A DNA stretch of 64,000 nucleotides from Paenibacillus contaminans (GTDB taxonomy: Bacteria; Bacillota; Bacilli; Paenibacillales; NBRC-103111): the NCBI RefSeq assembly GCF_003285015.1, contig NZ_QMFB01000018.1, positions 110,406-174,405 of the forward strand. Direction: 5' to 3'. This document shows, piece by piece, positions 54,428 through 62,800 of this stretch. How positions within the stretch are numbered: the stretch's first letter is position 1; every line of letters starts with the position of its first letter. The translations under genes were made by a program, and so were the position numbers. The notes beneath the pieces are model-generated. The model searched no databases. It was not told where the DNA came from and was given only the letters and a program-made list of their open reading frames with translations.

Positions 54428-54462
54428 ACTAAAAAACCGTTCAGCCGTAGGACTGAACGGTT
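54428..54462 (-). terminator. terminator after the P-loop kinase gene
   Basis: Minus strand AACCGTTCAG and CTGAACGGTT around an 8-base loop, then TTTTAGTT. About 50 bp past the kinase stop. Confidence 0.85.
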
Positions 54463-54510
54463 CTTGGAATCAAACGCCGAAGATCGAGGATGCAATTTGG
54501 AGTACGGCCA

Positions 54511-55125
54511 TCATTTAGAATCAAAATGCTTTTCAAGGAACGCATAGTTTTCCAGCAAGCTTTTACTGCCGTCCACATGTAGAACTTGTAAGTTTAAATC
54601 GGCCGCTTCTTGGGCGACAAAGCCGGCAAATCGAGCATCCCGCAACATCCAGTTGTGAAAGGCCGCAGCCGGATTTTCCGTTTTTTGCAATACTTCTTGA
54701 ATCCAGGCCCTTTTGCTGTAATGCTCCCTTTGGAAACGTTCAGCAGGGATTATCCATATCGCTTTATGATGCTGCTTAAGATGGGGAGCGACTAAAGACG
54801 GCAATAATTGATTGCCTTCTACAACCAAGGGCGTGGCGGGGCCATCGGCAATGTCCTTTAAGACAAACGCAAAATCCTCAATGAAGCATCGGATATACAC
54901 ACTTAATTGTTCTTGAACGTCTCTAGTATAAAACGCTTCATTGGGATCCATCGTTCGAACTTTATTCATCGCGTGATGTTCGACAATTGAAATATTCCGC
55001 AAATGGTTATCGAAATGCTCATCGCAAGAGTAAAGCGCCAGCCCATGCTTTTCTGCATACATGTTGGCTAATGTGCTTTTACCGGAACAAGCGGAGCCGC
55101 CGATCCAGTAAATCATTCGATCCAT
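54511..55125 (-). CDS. P-loop NTPase, small-molecule kinase-like
   Basis: 204 residues with a Walker A at 10-17 (GSACSGKS), a DEHF segment at about 35, a Walker-B-like strand (TPLVVEGNQLLPSLV) and a lid region with basic residues (ERFQREHYSKRAW). The pattern fits adenylate-kinase-like or shikimate/uridine-kinase-like proteins. GGCGGGGA precedes the ATG. Substrate unknown. Confidence 0.8.
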   Translation of the reverse strand: MDRMIYWIGGSACSGKSTLANMYAEKHGLALYSCDEHFDNHLRNISIVEHHAMNKVRTMDPNEAFYTRDVQEQLSVYIRCFIEDFAFVLKDIADGPATPLVVEGNQLLPSLVAPHLKQHHKAIWIIPAERFQREHYSKRAWIQEVLQKTENPAAAFHNWMLRDARFAGFVAQEAADLNLQVLHVDGSKSLLENYAFLEKHFDSK

Positions 55126-55140
55126 AGCAATCCCCGCCTC

Positions 55141-55602
55141 TCAATCTCCCGACCGCGCGCCTCCGCCAAATACGATGACATAGCCGTCCAAATCTTTAAC
55201 CGCAAATTCCTTCCACTTCATCGCTCCCATGTCTTCGATTTGCGGCTCATAAGCGATAATGGCTCCCTTAGCGGCAAATTCCTCATACAACTGCTGAACG
55301 CCGTCATAATCGGAATACGCATAGGTGTCCCAGCCCGACACCGGCCCATGCCAGTTATTGGGGTACTCCCTCCCGGCCGCTTTGGCGTTAGGCCGAACGT
55401 CTTCCTGACGATCGGCTTGCTGAAGCAGAAACCCCACTCCTTCACGTTCCGCGTGTCCCCACCCGTCAACGGAAAAACCAAGTTTATTTTGATAATACTC
55501 TTTTGCCTGCGACAGATCCATTACTAATCTTACCTGAAGCGCATTTCCGATCCGGGCGCCGGCTTTTCCTGTTATTTGCTCCTGTGACGCATGATCCGCC
55601 AA
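55141..55602 (-). CDS. VOC-family (glyoxalase/bleomycin-resistance-like) protein
   Basis: Single-domain VOC protein: VRLVMDLSQAKEYYQNKLGF at the start and FAVKDLDGYVIVFGG near the end. AAAGGAG touches the ATG at 55611, so the TTG at 55602, 9 bp behind it, is a better start (153 aa). It lies 15 bp from the P-loop kinase gene, in the same direction, so they are probably co-transcribed. Confidence 0.83.
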   Translation of the reverse strand: MADHASQEQITGKAGARIGNALQVRLVMDLSQAKEYYQNKLGFSVDGWGHAEREGVGFLLQQADRQEDVRPNAKAAGREYPNNWHGPVSGWDTYAYSDYDGVQQLYEEFAAKGAIIAYEPQIEDMGAMKWKEFAVKDLDGYVIVFGGGARSGD

Positions 55603-55647
55603 TTCGAACATCTCCTTTAATGGAAATCGATTCTACATTCGATCGTG

Positions 55648-56037
55648 CTAACCGCCGAACGTTATGCAATATCCATTGAGATCTTTAATCGTGAACTCGA
55701 TCCATTGCTCGTTCCAGTCCAGCGGATCGACGCCTCTGACGATATCGGCTCCCCTGCCCTTAAGCTCCTCGAATAACGAGCGCACATCGTCCGTGTAGCA
55801 ATAAGCATCGAAATACAGCCCGCCTTCCGCCGAAGAATTCGGTCTGACGTCCGAAGGGTTGGGAACCGGATGCAAAATAAAAACCGCCGTCCCGCGGCTC
55901 ATATGAACATGCCCTCCAGCCTCCTCCCGCTCAAAGCCTAACACCCGCTCGTAAAATTCAACTGCTTTCGGCAAATCGGCCACATTGAGCACCATGGCAG
56001 GCCCGGTCATTTTTACGTTCTCTTTGGCTATTGTCAT
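55648..56037 (-). CDS. VOC-family (glyoxalase-like) protein
   Basis: 129 residues: MVLNVADLPKAVEFYERVLGF, VHMSRGTAVFILHPVP, FTIKDLNGYCITFGG. AGGAGG lies 9 bp before the ATG. Similar in plan to the neighbouring 55141-55602 protein (both have a DVRPN and end in a DLxGYxIxFGG strand), so the two may be an old duplication. Function unknown. Confidence 0.87.
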   Translation of the reverse strand: MTIAKENVKMTGPAMVLNVADLPKAVEFYERVLGFEREEAGGHVHMSRGTAVFILHPVPNPSDVRPNSSAEGGLYFDAYCYTDDVRSLFEELKGRGADIVRGVDPLDWNEQWIEFTIKDLNGYCITFGG

Positions 56038-56151
56038 TTTTACACGCCTCCTATTTTGGGGTTCACTATGTACAATGCCGCGAAGATACGGAATCTGACA
56101 TTAATAACTCAACTTTCTCAAAACAAAAATCGATCGTCCGATGTTATTGAC

Positions 56152-56883
56152 TCAAGAATGCCGCCTCTCTTCGAAAACCAGTCCGTTGCCTTCGGAATCC
56201 CACACTTCCAGCATGCGTTCATCGGCAGCGCCTAAGCGAAAATGCGGATTTTGACGCAGCCGGGTCTGCATATGCGGCAATTCCGCCGTTTGAATCCGGC
56301 ACCGCGGCCACTGCGGACGCAAGGTGCGGGGGACAAGCTTCAGCCGTATCGAGGAAGCCGCCCGAATAGGGTCCTGCTCGTCATATCTGCATACCAGTCC
56401 CTGCATGATAGAGGCGTATTTTTCATAGGCTTTTGCAACGTGACGCACGGGAAGGTAAATATCCTTCAAAACGTGACGTTCCCCGCCTGACGGATCCGCA
56501 GCAGTCCGGTAAGGCAGCCGGCGATCGCATACGGCAAATACATGCTCGTCTTCCCCCCGAAACAAGAAAAAATTCATGCCGGTTCCCTTCACGATCGGAA
56601 GCGTAATTTCGAACTTGCAGCGCTTAACCGCAAACAGCGCTTCCTCCAAATCCGGGCTGGTCAGCACGTAAGCAGGCTTCGGGTCAAAATGATGCGTATC
56701 GAACCGATAATCGTCGAGGATCAGTTTTAATCCGCCCGCAAGATCCAGCACATAGATCGGTCCGTCGCACAGCCCTGGAATAACGGGGAAATCGAAAAGC
56801 TCGCTATAGGCATAAACCGCTTGCCGCAGCGCATCTGAGTGAAAAAACAAGCCTTCGGCTTCGAACAAGCATTTTGGTGACAC
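56152..56883 (-). CDS. two-domain VOC-like protein, last gene of the sigma-factor operon
   Basis: 243 residues from a GTG with GGAGG 6 bp upstream, 15 bp after the sigma-fusion stop. The N-terminal half (AVYAYSELFDFPVIPG, YVLDLAGGLKLILDD) and C-terminal half (IYLPVRHVAKAYEKYASIMQ, LEVWDSEGNGLVFEE) each have a glyoxalase-like beta-alpha-beta pattern. It may sense or bind a ligand for the adjacent regulator (inference). Weakly conserved, so domain assignment is moderate. Confidence 0.7.
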   Translation of the reverse strand: MSPKCLFEAEGLFFHSDALRQAVYAYSELFDFPVIPGLCDGPIYVLDLAGGLKLILDDYRFDTHHFDPKPAYVLTSPDLEEALFAVKRCKFEITLPIVKGTGMNFFLFRGEDEHVFAVCDRRLPYRTAADPSGGERHVLKDIYLPVRHVAKAYEKYASIMQGLVCRYDEQDPIRAASSIRLKLVPRTLRPQWPRCRIQTAELPHMQTRLRQNPHFRLGAADERMLEVWDSEGNGLVFEERRHS

Positions 56884-56898
56884 AAGCTACCTCCAGGC

Positions 56899-58650
56899 TC
56901 AAAATAAAAAGAACGGACTCGGCTCCACGACGGCCGGCACCGTTTGCGGACAATCGCCGCCGCTCAGCTCCGCGAGCAATGCTTCGATAATCGCAACGCC
57001 GCGTTCCTCGGCTTGTTTCGCTTCATTCAGCAGCCGGATTGCGAAAGCCCGCCCCGCCTCATCCAGCTCTGCCGCACCGGTTAACGGAAACCGATCCCGA
57101 AGCTGTCCAAACAGCCCGGACACTTCCTCATAACAATGGGCCGCCTCCGCGATTTTTTTTCTAACCTTAAGATTTTCCTCATCCATTGAACAACCGTTCC
57201 ATTGCCGCCCCAGCTCCGCTAGAAAAAACGCCGCCGATTCCCGCGCATCCGCGAGGATATTTACGTTCGAAGCATGTCCGAGCGGATCGGCCGTATGGCT
57301 GCGAAGCCCTTCCACCCAAGCGTCGTAAGCCCGCATCCCGTTCACTTGGGAATAAAAAATCGGCTCCTTCCCTTCTGCATGACGTACGATTAGCCGAAGA
57401 AGCCGCACCAGTCCGGCGCAAGGACTTAAATCAAACCGCCCGTCGATCGCCGCAATAAAAATGCTGTTCGTTCTCCGATGCCCGATCAGCGAATAGGGCA
57501 AATCCCCGTGTCCCCGCGTATCCGCCGCCAGAAATCGCTGCTTTTCGTCGTCATATCCGTATACAAGCGCAAATTCCGGGCGCAGGGCGTCATATACGAG
57601 GGCCGGCACTCCTCCGTCTACCGAATCGCGGATCATCCGAACGGCCTTCCATGCCAGTTCCCCTTTATTGGAGGTTGCTTCCACGCCGAAATTATAAATA
57701 TCCATGATCCGGCTGTGGAATCCCAGATTGAGGAGGGCATTCGTTTTGTATGTGCTCCAATCATGCATGCTAAGGGGACCGATCCGTTTGTCCCATACGC
57801 TGATCTTGAAGGCGTAATGGCTCCAGCCGGCCAATTCGTGCTTGGTCATAGTCAAACCGCAATACGGAAGACAATAGGAAAACGCGTTCATAAACGTAAG
57901 ATCGGGGTGCGGATAATCCGAGCCTTCGATGGACGGCTTCGCAAGCTCGCATTTCCGCCTCCCCACCTGCTCCAGCTTGTGACGGAGACTATCGCGAAGG
58001 TTGAACTCATAATGCTCTTGCACGACTTTTTGGCGGGAACGGGAAATGATTTTATAAACGTTTGCGCTGTTCAAATCAAACAATCGCGCTATTTCCTCCG
58101 GCGACAATTGGCCGAAAAAAAACGCCTCGAAGACGCTGCGTTCCCTTTTGCTTAATACCCGAACGAGCCCTCGAACGGACTCCCACATCTCTTTGCGGAG
58201 TAAGATGCCTTGCGGTTCTTCTTCCTGACTTCGAGCAGCCCCCAGCCGCTTGCCGACATAATCCAGAACGTTGTCGACATTGGAAAAATCGACGTTTGCC
58301 CGGTCGTCCCCCGTAATAGCAAGGCCGGAAAACGGACGTTCTTTGGCAAATGGTCCGCCGCGTCGCAGCCTCATCAGAGCCTGATTGCGGACGATCGTTT
58401 GCAGCCACGGAATAAAGCCGCTGTGCGAAAGGCTGCCCAAATGAAGGAAGGCTTTGATCAGAGCCTCCTGAACGATGTCCTCGGCCATATGAGGATCGTT
58501 GGACAAGCGTCGGGCATACCCGAGCGCCTGGTCGCGGTGTCGAATAAACAGCTCATTGTAAGCGTCCCGATCGCCTGCTTGCGCCTTGCGGACCAGCTCC
58601 TCATCCGGCTGCTCGTGAAGAGGACCTTCCGTACGCCAATCGTTTTCCAT
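56899..58650 (-). CDS. ECF-type RNA polymerase sigma factor fused to a C39/BtrH-like domain
   Basis: 583 residues from ATG 58650 (AGAGGG 6 bp upstream; the ATG at 58665 is crowded by its site). Region 2 spans about 15-95 (ELVRKAQAGDRDAYNELFIR, MAEDIVQEALIKAFLHL, WLQTIVRNQALMRLRR), region 4 about 165-210 (LSKRERSVFEAFFFGQLSPE, EIARLFDLNSANVYKIISRS). A normal ECF factor would end there; instead about 350 residues follow with CLPYCGLTMTKHELAG, GVPALVYDALRPEFALVYGY and FLAADTRGHGDLPYS, similar to the papain-like fold of BtrH N-terminal/C39-like proteins, then a helical tail. It may be an autoregulated sigma factor whose C-terminal domain senses a ligand (inference). Confidence 0.82.
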   Translation of the reverse strand: MENDWRTEGPLHEQPDEELVRKAQAGDRDAYNELFIRHRDQALGYARRLSNDPHMAEDIVQEALIKAFLHLGSLSHSGFIPWLQTIVRNQALMRLRRGGPFAKERPFSGLAITGDDRANVDFSNVDNVLDYVGKRLGAARSQEEEPQGILLRKEMWESVRGLVRVLSKRERSVFEAFFFGQLSPEEIARLFDLNSANVYKIISRSRQKVVQEHYEFNLRDSLRHKLEQVGRRKCELAKPSIEGSDYPHPDLTFMNAFSYCLPYCGLTMTKHELAGWSHYAFKISVWDKRIGPLSMHDWSTYKTNALLNLGFHSRIMDIYNFGVEATSNKGELAWKAVRMIRDSVDGGVPALVYDALRPEFALVYGYDDEKQRFLAADTRGHGDLPYSLIGHRRTNSIFIAAIDGRFDLSPCAGLVRLLRLIVRHAEGKEPIFYSQVNGMRAYDAWVEGLRSHTADPLGHASNVNILADARESAAFFLAELGRQWNGCSMDEENLKVRKKIAEAAHCYEEVSGLFGQLRDRFPLTGAAELDEAGRAFAIRLLNEAKQAEERGVAIIEALLAELSGGDCPQTVPAVVEPSPFFLF

Positions 58651-58671
58651 GCGCGGCCCTCTCATCTCTTT

Positions 58672-59439
58672 TTATGATAACTGCTTGATTTCACGCAGCA
58701 TGTAGTCTGCAAAGCTTAAGAGCAGGCTGTGATCCAACTCCATTTTATCCGAAGCACCTGTGTAGTAGGACAAGCATGTTTGGACAAGCTCCCGGTATTC
58801 GGCAGGTAGCGCTTGAACGCCCCATTCGCCGCCTTCTTTTTTCGACGCTATCGCACCTTCTTTCAGAAAGTATAGAACTCTACACAAATTCAAAGCGAAA
58901 TACATTGGATTACGGACGATATCCGTCGAGGCGCCTTCTACGTCATAAAGAATGGAATCCAAGTAAAACGGTTTGTCGACAGGCTCGTACATCTCCGTCA
59001 GCGGTCTGCCATATAGAGCAATTCCCCGGTGATAGGCAACAGCATACTGCGACGCCAAGTCCCGGTCCTCATAACCTCCGCACAAATAGTTCCCGTCGCT
59101 TCGGTATTTCTCGCGATGGTAATCCGAGTAATGAAACTCGACTGGCGTAGGGTGAACGAAAGGCTTCAGGCAATCTTCTAATAATACGCTGAATTCGAGC
59201 CCGCCCTTATTGGGCAGCTCGTCATGCAGGAGCAAAGCCGTTTGGGCAACCCGCTTATGCTCGGAAGCTATCAGCTTCCTTCTCACAATGATCAGCAAAT
59301 CGATGTCGCTCCTGCCTGGATGAAAACATTCCATCGCCAATGAACCGTGCAAGTAAACGCCTATCAGATTTTCCTTAAGCTCTTCTTTGAATAAAGCCGT
59401 AATTTTGTCTAAATAGTATGGAACGTTCAATTTGATCAT
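58672..59439 (-). CDS. nucleotidyltransferase, aminoglycoside adenylyltransferase-like (DUF4111-type)
   Basis: 255 residues. Nucleotidyltransferase core at 32-50: GSLAMECFHPGRSDIDLLI with the paired aspartates 45 and 47; then a helical C-terminal region (NPMYFALNLCRVLYFLKEGA, SYYTGASDKMELDHSLLLSF) like AadA/ANT(9) proteins. First gene of the operon with the fused sigma factor, 21 bp upstream of its start. It could nucleotidylate a drug or a metabolite; resistance is not demonstrated. Confidence 0.85.
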   Translation of the reverse strand: MIKLNVPYYLDKITALFKEELKENLIGVYLHGSLAMECFHPGRSDIDLLIIVRRKLIASEHKRVAQTALLLHDELPNKGGLEFSVLLEDCLKPFVHPTPVEFHYSDYHREKYRSDGNYLCGGYEDRDLASQYAVAYHRGIALYGRPLTEMYEPVDKPFYLDSILYDVEGASTDIVRNPMYFALNLCRVLYFLKEGAIASKKEGGEWGVQALPAEYRELVQTCLSYYTGASDKMELDHSLLLSFADYMLREIKQLS

Positions 59440-59704
59440 GCCTTCTTTTTCATGTGATTGATCGCGACTGTCGCTGTAGGCCGATTTTATTGCCGCTAAT
59501 CTAGCAGAAAAATCAAATGCCGCAAAACAGCCATCGGAAAACGGGCTCAGCTATTACGGTGGGGCGTTTTCGCGATGAACCTATATGGCTTCTATTTTAT
59601 TACAAAATGTACGAAGCTACAGTAGAATTCGACATATAAATACCGAAAGTGGAATACCTTTACAAAATCATTACATTTGTCCTACTCTTCCGTGTCGAAA
59701 TGTC
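59440..59704. other. intergenic region without a recognised gene
   Basis: Between the nucleotidyltransferase start and the leader of the surface-protein gene. I see AT-rich stretches (TTCTATTTTATTACAAAATG; CATATAAATACC) that could hold promoters for either divergent gene, but no ORF, RNA or repeat that I can support. Confidence 0.5.
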
Positions 59705-59731
59705 CAAAAATTGTTCAGATTATGTCGATAT
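59705..59731 (+). promoter_or_regulatory. candidate sigma-D-type promoter of the giant surface protein
   Basis: CAAA (59705) and GTCGATAT (59724) are separated by 15 bp, matching the motility-sigma consensus TAAA-N15-GCCGATAT at 10 of 12 positions. TATAAT at 59729 overlaps it, so a housekeeping promoter is the alternative, but no good -35 sits 17 bp upstream. Confidence 0.4.
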
Positions 59732-59743
59732 AATTACCCTCGT

Positions 59744-59780
59744 GTGCTAAAAGTCCGATAGGACGGGTTAAGCACGGAGC
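59744..59780 (+). ncRNA. structured 5' leader of unknown class
   Basis: GTGCT(AA) pairs with (TTA)AGCAC, enclosing a small hairpin GTCC-GATA-GGAC; GGAGCAC repeats the closing strand directly after and could compete for it. It lies 45 bp before the TTG start. It does not match the conserved core of the c-di-GMP, ykkC, fluoride or preQ1 riboswitches that I can recall. Confidence 0.35.
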
Positions 59781-59825
59781 ACTATGGTCTTAAAAAATCT
59801 ATTATTTTAGGGGAAGGTGTCAACT

Positions 59826-62800
59826 TTGATCGGCAGAAAATGGTTACTGTCCTTCATGATCGTCATCGGGGCCGTCTTATTCGGAATCTTAGGGCCGCCG
59901 GACATCGCCAAGGCCGAGGGCAGCAAAGAAATGGTGGCGAACGGCGGCTATCGGCCATTTATTTGGGCCACTACGGATAAAACAGCCGGAATTGAAAGGA
60001 AAACCTATTTAAAGGTGTACGCTCAAGCCGGGGAAAAGATTTACCTGGGCTCCAGCCAGAAAGGGAAAAATATTATTTTCACCGACCCGAATGGAGTGAA
60101 AACCAGCTACCAAGTAGACCAAAACGGTGTCGGCTATATCGATACCCTTGCTAAGGAAACCAAGGGCCCTAGTCTGACAACCGACGACGGCGGCTATGTT
60201 CCTTACATCGTGTCCATTGCACAGACAGGTATTTATCAGGTAGAGTTTGAAGGCGGAACTGCTGCGCCTTCCACTACTCTAACTACAGACACTTCATTTA
60301 GACAAAATCAAGGTGGTACGATTGGAGCTTGGGATATTACGATCGTTGACGCGAACGGAGATAAAAAACCAGGCCGAGTGTTCACATCTTATGTTGCCAT
60401 GTATATGGGAGGAAATAAGCCTAATCAAAAAGTGCTTAATTCCGTATTTTATGTCGTCACCAAAGACGGCTACTTGTATAAAACGGATATGAACGGCCTG
60501 GACCCTAACGGATTTATTTTTTTCTCGGCAAACCGGGGGTTCATCGACCTGACAAATAATATGACTTTGTATCATACAGCTGACGGCAATGACGACAATT
60601 TATCCGTTATTTCCGGAAACGTCGGGGCCCAGCTTCCCAATGTAGCCGATACGAATACGGATATTTCCCATTATGTATTTTTCAATCCGCCTAGTCCCGA
60701 CTTGCCTGTAAGCTTGTATCCGGGAGCGACGGCGCCGGTTCCGGCCAAACCTACGGCACTTGCTTTTCAAGGCGCTTCAGGGATAGCCGGCAAAACCAAT
60801 CTGGCGGATGGCGGCACCTTTACTTTCGTAGCCGACAAGCCTTCCAGCTATGAACTGACCATTAAAACCAAAGATGCGGTACCGGTCACCAAACGCGTTA
60901 TTAAAAACGTAGCCATCGCCGGGACGAATAAAGTTTTATGGGATGGAAAGGATTCTGCAGGCAATGTATTGCCTGATCAAGTGTATACCGCAGAGCTGAT
61001 TTTAAGATCCGGAGAAGTGCACTTTCCGCTACTGGATGCGGAGCATAATACATACGGCATCAAAGTCGAGCTCCTTAACGCACCGGATGGAAATTCGCAT
61101 ACTACGATCTACTATGACGAATCCAACTATAAAACGGCGAGCGGCACATCCATTAACCTTAATGCATCAAGCTCCAGTTACGCAATCAATCCGGTCGACG
61201 CATCCGCAGGCGTTGACAGCGCCAATGGCGCACATAAATGGTCCAATAATTATGGCGATAAACGCGGAATCGACACTTGGACCTATTTTACGGACGGCAC
61301 CTCCATCACCATAGATTTTAATGTGGAGCCCGTTTCCGCGACAAAGTACGGCTCTTTGAGCGGATATATTTTTAACGATATGAATAAAGACACAAAGTTC
61401 TCCTCCGGCGAACCCGGACTGAACGGAATTACGGTTACCGTAAAGGATAAAAACGGCACGGACCATACGACTACCACGGATGCAACCGGCTATTATATCG
61501 TCGGGATCCCGCAAGGGAACTATACGTTTAAAGCCACTGCTCCCACAGGATACACGCTGCAAACAGGAAACGGGACACAGACTGGAACGTTAAGCGCAAG
61601 CTCTGTCATTTTACAGAATGTAGGCTACTATTTAGAGACCGATCTGAAAATTACTGTAACGGCGAGCAGCGGACCTTATATCAAAGGCTCCACTTTTACT
61701 TACACCCTGAATGCTTCGAACGTGAGCAATGTCCCTGCAACCCGTGTAGTTGTTAACGATGCGCTCCCGGCAGGGCTTACGTATGTAAGCGACGATTCGA
61801 GCGGAGATTATGATGCGAGCACCGGAATTTGGACAATAGGAACATTGAGTAGCGGTCAATCCGTTACTATGAACATTACGGTGAGAATTAATTCCGATGC
61901 CGGCGTACCGGCATCCATTACGAATCAAGCTGTTATCTCCTCAACAGAGAAAGATAGCGATCTGACTAACAACAGCAGCAGCCTTCCTATATCTGTAACA
62001 AATAGTTACACCGTTACCTTCAACAGCAACAGCGGTTCCGCTGTACCTGCGCAAACCGTGAACGAGAACGACAAAGCTACTGAGCCTACGGCTCCTACAA
62101 AAAGCGGCTTCACTTTCAATGGTTGGTTTACGGACAGCAACTTTGATCCAGCAACAGCTTTCGATTTCAACACGCCGATCACCGCTCCGATTACGCTTTA
62201 CGCGAAATGGACGGCGATCACCCATACCGTTACATTCGACAGCAACGGCGGTTCCGCTGTACCTGTGCAAACCGTGAACGAGAACGACAAAGCTTCTGAG
62301 CCTACGGCTCCTACAAAAGCCGGCTTCACCTTCGACGGCTGGTTTACGGACAGCAACTTTGATCCGACAACTGCTTTCAATTTCAACACGCCGATCACGG
62401 CTCCGATTACGCTTTACGCAAAATGGACGCCGGTTACCCATACCGTAACATTTGTCAGCAACGGCGGTTCCGCTGTACCTGTACAAACGGTTAACAAGAA
62501 CGACAAAGCTTCTGAGCCTACGGTACCTACGAAAGGCGGCTTCACATTCGATGGCTGGTTTACGAACAGCAATCTGGATCCGCTAACGGCTTTCGATTTC
62601 AACACATCGATCACGGCTCCGATTACGCTTTACGCAAAATGGACGCCGGTTACCCATACCGTAACATTTGTCAGCAACGGCGGTTCCGCTGTTCCGACGC
62701 AAACGGTAAACGAGAACGACAAGGCTACTGAGCCTACGGTACCTACGAAAAGCGGCTTCACTTTCGACGGCTGGCTTACGGACAGCAATGATCCGACTAC

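Noticed and set aside
59744..59780. Known riboswitch class (c-di-GMP, preQ1, fluoride)
   Set aside because: The conserved core bases of those classes are not present; kept only as a leader of unknown class.
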